NCBI GenBank assembly: GCA_947484275.1
Contig: CANKOY010000033.1
Span: forward strand, 1 to 40,790
Source of the DNA: Planctomycetota bacterium
GTDB taxonomy: Bacteria; Planctomycetota; UBA1135; GCA-002686595
Length of the DNA: 40,790 nt
Direction of reading: 5' to 3'
The translations under genes and the position numbers were made by a program. This document shows, one piece after another, positions 36,019 through 40,790 of the stretch. Each line of letters begins with the position of its first letter. Within the stretch, counting starts at the first letter, position 1. The notes beneath the pieces are model-generated. The model had not been told where the DNA came from and did not search any database. It saw only the letters and a program-made list of their open reading frames with translations.

Positions 36019-36064
36019 CGGAGTCGGGAGGATCGCTTCGCGCGGGACGAATCAGCCGACTCCG
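36019..36064. terminator. Inverted repeat between convergent gene ends
   Basis: Perfect 9-bp arms CGGAGTCGG (36019-36027) and CCGACTCCG (36056-36064) with a 28-base loop, just after the stop of the anchored protein; the right arm overlaps the last codons of the opposing membrane protein. A bidirectional terminator is possible, but no T-tract is present. Confidence 0.35.
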
Positions 36065-36570
36065 TGCTTCCAGGCCAGCGCCGCTTGGCGAAAGAAAACA
36101 GCGCACGTGAGCGCGGCTGTGGCTGGCAAGGCGAGCAGGATGCAGGCGAAGGCCGCGTCCGACGAGTCCATACTCCCGACTCGGGGAAGGTGCGAAACCC
36201 ACCCCGCGGTCATCCAGGCTGCGTAGCCAGCGGCCATGCCTACGCCGAGACTCAACAGCGGAGCGAAGACTCGCGCTGCGAAGCGGCTCCGCGGCTGGGC
36301 AAAGCTCCATATCAGGAATGCCAGCGACAGCACAGCAACGAGCGACAGCGCACTGGGTTCCAGCGGGTGGAACCACGGGCCACGGTCTTCGTCATCGCCG
36401 GGGCCCATGCGGAGATCCCAGGCGATCGCCACGAAAAACAATGGCAGCGCCGATCCGAAACTCGTGCGGACAAGCCAGTTGTCCAGCAGCGAGATTGCGC
36501 ACGAAATTCGGGGCTTGCTCGCGTGTTTCGCGAGAGGTCCTTCGCGCCGGGTTACTTCGGCATGGCTCAT
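36052..36570 (-). CDS. Four-TM membrane protein, tandem paralogue B
   Basis: 172 residues from ATG 36570, which overlaps the stop of the upstream paralogue as ATGA. About four hydrophobic segments: SFGSALPLFFVAIAWDL, ALSLVAVLSLAFLIWSF, VFAPLLSLGVGMAAGYAAWM and AAFACILLALPATAALTCAVFF. It aligns end to end with the preceding gene: LLDNW against LLDHY, SLGVGMAA against SLGSALAA, and FFRQAALAWKHG against YYRAAVRAWSAS. No known domain recognised. Confidence 0.75.
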   Translation of the reverse strand: MSHAEVTRREGPLAKHASKPRISCAISLLDNWLVRTSFGSALPLFFVAIAWDLRMGPGDDEDRGPWFHPLEPSALSLVAVLSLAFLIWSFAQPRSRFAARVFAPLLSLGVGMAAGYAAWMTAGWVSHLPRVGSMDSSDAAFACILLALPATAALTCAVFFRQAALAWKHGVG

Positions 36571-37220
36571 GACATCCGCATGCGCAAATGCAACCCCTTC
36601 CGCATGAGTACCAACAGCGCGCACGACGCGAAACTCGCGCCGATGATGAACCGCACTTTGCGTATAGGCTGAAATCGCGCGCGACTTTCACTGGCACTCC
36701 AGGCGCGGACAGCAGCGCGGTAGTAGACGGCAAAGGTGAGCAGGGCTGACAGTACAGAGGTGCCAGATGCGGCGGCGAAAATCCAAGGCGATCCAACATT
36801 GCCTGGGCCAGGCACATCGCCTCCACTGATCAGGCACCTTCCAAACCACAGGAACGCAAACAGTAGCGCAATCACGAACATCGCAGCGAGCGCGCTGCCA
36901 AGGCTGAGGGCCGTTGCGAAAACAGCCGTCAGCCGTGGACCATGGGGCTCGGTCAGCGACCAAACTACAAATGTGGCGATGGCGGCGAAGCCGAAACACA
37001 TCACCACGTCACCGCCCCACAGCGCGTCGTCGCTCAATTCGACTCTACTTGCACTGATCCAGAACAAAACCGCGGCAACGAAGGCGAGCGCGGAGGAGGG
37101 AAGCGCAACCCCAAGAGTCAGTTGGCACACGTAGTGATCCAGCAGCCGACGCCCCAAATTCGCTCTCGGCGCGATTTCAACGAGCTCGAGAGCCGCGTCT
37201 CGGAGTGCCTGGACTGCCAC
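36567..37220 (-). CDS. Four-TM membrane protein, tandem paralogue A
   Basis: Paralogue of the next gene. Hydrophobic segments include VALPSSALAFVAAVLFWI, VVMCFGFAAIATFVVWSL, ALSLGSALAAMFVIALLFAFLWF and SGTSVLSALLTFAVYY, then a longer tail after YYRAAVRAW with another span (VRFIIGASFASCALLVLM). The start is uncertain: GTG 37220 gives a cytoplasmic helix leading into LLDHYVCQLTLG and is used here; the frame is open to ATG 37391, which would nearly touch the divergent zinc-ribbon start at 37395. Function unknown. Confidence 0.65.
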   Translation of the reverse strand: MAVQALRDAALELVEIAPRANLGRRLLDHYVCQLTLGVALPSSALAFVAAVLFWISASRVELSDDALWGGDVVMCFGFAAIATFVVWSLTEPHGPRLTAVFATALSLGSALAAMFVIALLFAFLWFGRCLISGGDVPGPGNVGSPWIFAAASGTSVLSALLTFAVYYRAAVRAWSASESRARFQPIRKVRFIIGASFASCALLVLMRKGLHLRMRMS

Positions 37221-37394
37221 GACTTCATTCAACCACGGCCCGCGGAACGACGGTAGACGCTGGAGGCGGTGTCGCTGGAGTGCGCAGCGAACGGTTCGAG
37301 CTGGCGAAGGGAGAGGAAGACCAGCAGCACAATCGAACGCTTCTGGGGCGCGGTCCTCCGGACTACAATTCGGGACCCCGCGAGAGGGCAAGCT

Positions 37395-38264
37395 ATGGAA
37401 ATTCGCACTCTCAATGCATGTCCGGCCTGCGCCCGTCAGTACGACGTTTCATTCCTCGACTCCGGCGAGAGTGTGCGTTGTGAATGCGCACAGCGTTTCC
37501 AAGTCGAGTTTCATCCCGTGCGTTCGCCGCGGCCCCTGCGTTGTGGCAGCTGCGGAGCCAACTTGCCGGCCGAGGCGCAGAGTTGCGGATACTGCAACGC
37601 CGAGGTCTCACTCGAGGACCGCGGGTTGTCCGCGATCTGCCCCTCGTGCTGGTCCCGTCTGCCTTCTCGCGCGTGTTTTTGTTTGGAGTGCGGCCTTCAG
37701 ATCGCACCCCAGGCCCTGATCGCGCTGCCCGAGTCGAGCGCTTGTCCGCGCTGCAAGGCGGGCCTGCGCCAACGCTCCTTGGTGGGCAGATCGCTGATCG
37801 AATGCTCCGGATGCGCAGGCCTCTGGATTTCACCGCACACGCTCAGCGATCTGTGCACGCGCTCGGAAGAGACGGCTGCTGCGATTCAATCCGCCTCGGG
37901 TGCTCAGACAGGCGCCGAGGCGTGGGACGATCTCAAGGTCGCCTACCTTCCCTGCCCTGTCTGTCGAGCCTTGATGATGCGCAAAAGCTTCGCCAGTGGC
38001 GCCGGCGTCGTGCTTGACCGGTGCCGGGCCCACGGCGTGTGGCTCGATCGCGGCGAATTGGAGAAGACGTTGGCCTTCGTCCGGTCCGGTGGTCTCCTGG
38101 CAGCTCGACGCCGCGAGGTCGAACGCCTCGGCCAAGAGGAGCGTCAGGCGCGCGAGCGAATCGATGCCCAGGGCCGGCCATCCATGTCGGGTTCAGTGGA
38201 ATCACACAACAGCGATCTGGTCCGGATCCTGACCTGGCTCGGTCAGGTGATCCCACATCCGTAG
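37395..38264 (+). CDS. Multi-zinc-ribbon protein with TFIIB-type ribbons
   Basis: 289 residues. At least four Cys4-type ribbons: CPACARQYDV...CECA, CGSCGANLPAEAQSCGYC, CPSCWSRLPSRACFCLECG, and two in the C-terminal half of the zf-TFIIB pattern, CPRCKAGLRQRSLVGRSLIECSGCAGLWI and CPVCRALMMRKSF...DRCRAHGVWLDRGELE. The second of these pairs with the usual 'C-x-HGVWLD-x-GEL' ending. A charged helix (ARRREVERLGQEERQARERI) closes the protein. ATG 37395 fits conserved sequence; TACAAT at 37364-37369 may be its -10. Role unknown, probably nucleic-acid or protein binding. Confidence 0.85.
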   Translation: MEIRTLNACPACARQYDVSFLDSGESVRCECAQRFQVEFHPVRSPRPLRCGSCGANLPAEAQSCGYCNAEVSLEDRGLSAICPSCWSRLPSRACFCLECGLQIAPQALIALPESSACPRCKAGLRQRSLVGRSLIECSGCAGLWISPHTLSDLCTRSEETAAAIQSASGAQTGAEAWDDLKVAYLPCPVCRALMMRKSFASGAGVVLDRCRAHGVWLDRGELEKTLAFVRSGGLLAARRREVERLGQEERQARERIDAQGRPSMSGSVESHNSDLVRILTWLGQVIPHP

Positions 38265-38916
38265 TCAGCGCGTCTTGGAGAGGAGCGTTCGGAGCTGCTC
38301 GCGCGTCTCGATGGACTCCGGAATCGAGCCCGCGCTCAGCAGCGCGAGCCACGTGCGCCATGTGGGCCACAAGTTGCCCTACAGGAAGGGACTGGAAGTC
38401 ACGGAAACGGAGCCTCACGGCTGGAGCATCAAGCCGAAGTGATTCCCCGTGCGGAGATCGCGACGTGAATCAGGTTCTGTGATGCGGTCCTTCTCGGCGA
38501 TCAGCCGGTGCGTCTTCGCGGCGTGCAGCAGAAACTCCGCGTCCTCCGTTCCGGCCACGGTCGAAGTCGTCGACGGGGCAGGGCTGGAGGAATGGACCGC
38601 GAGCAGCCGCTGTTTGCCGCTGCGCTCAGCTCCTGGCCAGACTGGTGACGCAGTTGCCTCGAGGGACTGCACGTTCTAGTGCGGATCGTGCGTGGAAATG
38701 CGCAGGACGTGGACGTGCTGTTGGTCGGTTGGAACCTGAGGCCTTTCCAAGGGAATCGAGACACCGCCAGCAAGCGCGTCGCCCACTTGGTTGCAGGGCG
38801 CAAGCAATGTGTCCCCGTGGTGGCATTCGAGCCCGCCGACCTCGACGCCATGAATGAGCGCGTCCGCATGTCCGGCCCGATTCCCGTCAGCTTCGCTCGG
38901 TTGCCATTCACCCCTC
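38265..38916. other. Unassigned stretch, probably decayed coding DNA
   Basis: 652 bp with no gene I can support. Short protein-like fragments occur on both strands, for instance a minus-strand end ...SIPESIETREQLRTLLSKTR stopping at 38265 and a plus-strand end HVGHKLPYRKGLEVTE ... SIKPK stopping near 38442. None begins with a start and ribosome-binding site and none could be assigned to a family. The neighbouring truncated genes suggest this is an erosion zone. Confidence 0.4.
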
Positions 38917-38946
38917 TCACGGCCCGATCACGAAGGCGATCGCATC
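38917..38946 (-). pseudogene. Remnant: last codons of a sorting-module protein
   Basis: In the minus frame the bases read SDAIAFVIGP followed by TGA at 38917-38919. This matches the C-terminal tail of the two module-bearing proteins in this window (DALEFVIGP and DAIEFTIWP, each directly before a stop). Nothing of the rest of the module is upstream; the sequence there belongs to the D-aminoacylase fragment in another frame. Confidence 0.7.
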
Positions 38947-39280
38947 ACTCCGAGCCGACGCCCACGGCGCCCTCTTCCATCGCCTGGCGCACCAGCGCGC
39001 GACCGTCAACGAGCAGGGATTCCGTCGCCCAGGAGAGCATGTTGATGAAACCCGGCGCGACCGCACGGCCCTGAACGTCGAGCTCGCGCTTGCCGCGGCC
39101 TTCGAAGCGACCGAGCGCGGCGATGCGATCGTCCCGGATCGCGACATCGCCCACGTAGGGATCCGCGCCGCTGCCGTCGTAGATGGTCCCCCCGCGCAGG
39201 ACCACGTCGTACTCGTGCGAGGTGGTGGACGCACACGAAGCGAGGAGCGACAGGACGCCGAACCATGCGAGCTTGTTCAT
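38945..39280 (-). pseudogene. Truncated D-aminoacylase-type amidohydrolase lipoprotein
   Basis: 111 residues from ATG 39280: lipoprotein-like signal (MNKLAWFGVLSLLASC) then the start of an N-acyl-D-amino-acid deacylase: YDVVLRGGTIYDGSGADPYVGDVAIRDDRIAALG, VAPGFINMLSWA, LVRQAMEEGAVGVGSE and a stop. Intact members have about 480-570 residues, so only the N-terminal fifth remains and the metal-binding His motifs are gone. 288 bp upstream to 39568 hold no supported gene. The end of the fragment coincides with the sorting-tail remnant at 38917-38946. Confidence 0.8.
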
Positions 39281-39568
39281 GGCGCCAGAGTACGCAGTCG
39301 GGACTTTGTGTCCACAACTGCGGGCTATCGGCTCATCGGCGTCGCGTGCGCGACGACCATGCGCAGGGCGATGGGGGGAGGCTGCGCGGTAGATCGTGCG
39401 ACCGTTCATGTAACCGCGCGGCGCAAGCGCATGCCCGAGCCTCAGAACCGTAGATCCGTCGCGCGCTCTGGATGCTGCAATTCGGCGCAGACCGGGCCTT
39501 GGGACGCCGCGCCCCAAAGCGCGGCGTGCTTCAATGCAATCTGCTCGATCTACCCGTGACCCTCGTCA

Positions 39569-40643
39569 TCACGGCCAGATCGTGAACTCGATCGCGTCAG
39601 ACAGCCCGATGTTGTTCGGCGGGGCAATCCCGGAGTCGCGGCCCCAGAACTGCCCGAACAGGATCTGCCCGGGGCTCATGCTCCAGCTCGCCATGTACGC
39701 GCGGGTGAAGTGGTAAGAGTACGTTCCGCTGCATGCCAACTGCTGCTGGCCGCCGGACGACTGCGACGCCGTGCGACGAACGGGTGCGCCGAGGCACAGC
39801 GTTCCGCCGTAGAACGGCGTCGAAGCCGGCGAGCCGCTCCACAGGAAGATCCCCGGTTTGTTCGCAAGCCACCCTGTCACGCTCAGGAAGAAGGCGTCCG
39901 TCGGAGGGCCGAGGCGCGGCTCGCCTGCGGACGTGATCGACGGCACGCAGCCTTGCGAATTCAGCTTGCCTACGCAGTAACTCGTGATCGGCGGGCACGT
40001 CGAACTCGCGTCCCACAGGAACGAGTCGAATTCGTCGTTCGTGTCGCCTGCGACGAGGTCCGAGAGGTTGGCGTTGAACGCCACCTTGCTGCCGTCGGGG
40101 AACGGCAGTGAGAGGCTAGTGATGTGGATCCCGTGGGCAGGCGGCGTGCCCTGGTTTCCGTCGGTGGCCCGCGTGATCCCGCGCGTAATGCCGGTCTGGA
40201 GATCGCGGATAAAGCTGTCCTGCTGCCCGCCGTCGGTGTCGGCGGGATCGAGGTTGGTCGCCATGCTCATGAACGTGACGTACCTAGCGTCCAGGCTGAG
40301 CGCCGGCGTGTCGCAGATTCCGTCGCTGACCTGGCCCGTGGACGAGCGGCTGATGTTCGAGATCTGCCCGGTGGTCCGATCGAGGAGGTAAATCGAGCCC
40401 AGACCGTTGGTGCCGGGAGCGAGATTGGTTGCCTGGCTGGCGAACGCGACGAAGCGCGCGTCGGGCGTGATGGTCGCGTCGTACGAGTCCAAGTCGCCCT
40501 CAACACCGCCCGGGGTGACGCTCAGGCGCACGGTTGTCCCAAGCTGCAGGTCGCGCATGAAGACGTCCTGACAGTTGTTGTTGTCGTTCGCGACCATGTC
40601 TGTGGCGCCGCTGGAGAAGACGACGTAGCGACCGTCGGTGGAG
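39569..40643 (-). pseudogene. Beta-propeller protein with C-terminal module, 5' end removed by an IS3-family element
   Basis: Reads as about 355 residues of a secreted protein. N-terminal half: TolB/PD40-like repeats (GRYVVFSSGATDMVANDNN, ARFVAFASQATNLAPG, ARYVTFMSMATNLDPADT). C-terminal about 130 residues: the module shared with the pentahaem cytochrome (CVGKLNSQGC, NKPGIFLWS, FYGGTLCLGAPVRRTASQSSGG, GQFWGRDSG, DAIEFTIWP). No signal peptide or earlier repeats exist: the frame enters IS sequence at 40643/40644, and the ATG at 40669 is inside the IS end. An apparent 366-residue ORF from that ATG is therefore a chimaera. Confidence 0.85.
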
Positions 40644-40790
40644 TGACCTGCCCCCCATGGTCGTACCAAGTCCTATGTTAGCGCTCGAGCCGGCATTTGC
40701 GCCAGCAGAGCCGGCCGTAGCGTAGCGAAGGGCGGCTCTGCTGGCTGCACGGCCAGGGGTGCCGGCGGTCGGTACTCGAGCGAGCTGTGC
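40644..40790 (-). mobile_element. IS3-family insertion sequence, one end, continues outside the window
   Basis: The element ends with TG at 40644-40645 (TGACCTGCCCCCCATGG inward), which fits IS3-family terminal repeats that start TG and end CA, and it contains the C-terminus of an OrfB transposase. The other end and the 3-bp target repeat partner are beyond base 40790; GAG at 40641-40643 is the candidate target copy on this side. Confidence 0.75.
40673..40790 (-). CDS. IS3-family transposase OrfB, C-terminal end only
   Basis: Minus-frame residues HSSLEYRPPAPLAVQ ... followed by a Pro/Ala-rich end and TAG at 40673-40675. H-S-[SA]-L-x-Y-[RK]-[PT]-P is the hallmark of the C-terminus of IS3-family DDE integrase-like transposases. 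The catalytic DDE residues lie outside the window. Confidence 0.8.
   Translation of the reverse strand, partial: HSSLEYRPPAPLAVQPAEPPFATLRPALLAQMPARALT

Noticed and set aside
38679..39074. 131-residue + strand ORF
   Set aside because: No start signal or family, overlaps the clearly recognisable D-aminoacylase fragment on the other strand.
40644..40669. ATG 40669 as the true start of the propeller gene
   Set aside because: It lies inside the IS3-type terminal sequence and no signal peptide follows.

Overview
The window is about 41 kb of GC-rich bacterial DNA, most plausibly from a deep-branching member of the Planctomycetota. The clues are a C-terminal module of about 130 residues ending in a D-A-[I/L]-x-F-x-I-x-P tail that occurs three times, a secreted TPR/gluzincin peptidase of DUF1570 type, a large secreted pentahaem cytochrome, many secreted proteins with FG-GAP or propeller repeats, and several genes without a clear Shine-Dalgarno sequence. 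The taxonomic call is an inference. TGA is used as an ordinary stop in many genes here, so the code is the standard one.

Left part (1-6222): a DEAD-box RNA helicase runs off the left edge in a hexapeptide-repeat tail. Divergent to it is a corA-xth-HAD phosphatase string. Convergent to that is a LON-substrate-binding-domain protein and a SirB1-type transglutaminase-like protein.

Central metabolic operon (6223-15010): thiolase, 3-hydroxyacyl-CoA dehydrogenase, secreted cyclophilin, cytosolic cyclophilin, enoyl-CoA hydratase, a second thiolase, a fused aconitase/isopropylmalate-dehydratase-like protein with the swivel domain first, and an isopropylmalate/isocitrate-type dehydrogenase. The first enzymes interconvert acetyl-CoA and crotonyl-CoA. 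The last two form a hydro-lyase/decarboxylating-dehydrogenase pair. A large hairpin closes the block.

Envelope and secreted proteins (15157-24113): a Tat-exported aldo/keto reductase, a small coiled-coil membrane protein, the TPR peptidase, the pentahaem cytochrome, and a tightly overlapping LemA/TPM/TPM-like operon.

Lipid region (24423-29113): an OlsB-like N-acyltransferase and a PlsC/OlsA-like acyltransferase (a likely ornithine-lipid pair), a DinB-fold protein, a TANGO2/NRDE protein, and a fusion of a DedA membrane domain with an ATP-grasp ligase.

Right part (29243-38264): a GIN-domain lipoprotein, an HD phosphohydrolase whose stop codon is the target site of a palindromic MITE, an FG-GAP propeller protein interrupted in frame by one TGA, an aminotransferase, an unknown anchored protein, two tandem paralogous membrane proteins and a zinc-ribbon protein. 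The TGA is followed at the right distance by a SECIS-like hairpin and directly by a Cys codon, so a new selenoprotein family with a Sec-Cys pair is the most exciting candidate in the window.

Right edge (38265-40790): a decayed accessory zone with a truncated D-aminoacylase joined to the tail of a lost sorting-module protein, and a propeller gene cut by an IS3-family element that continues past the window.
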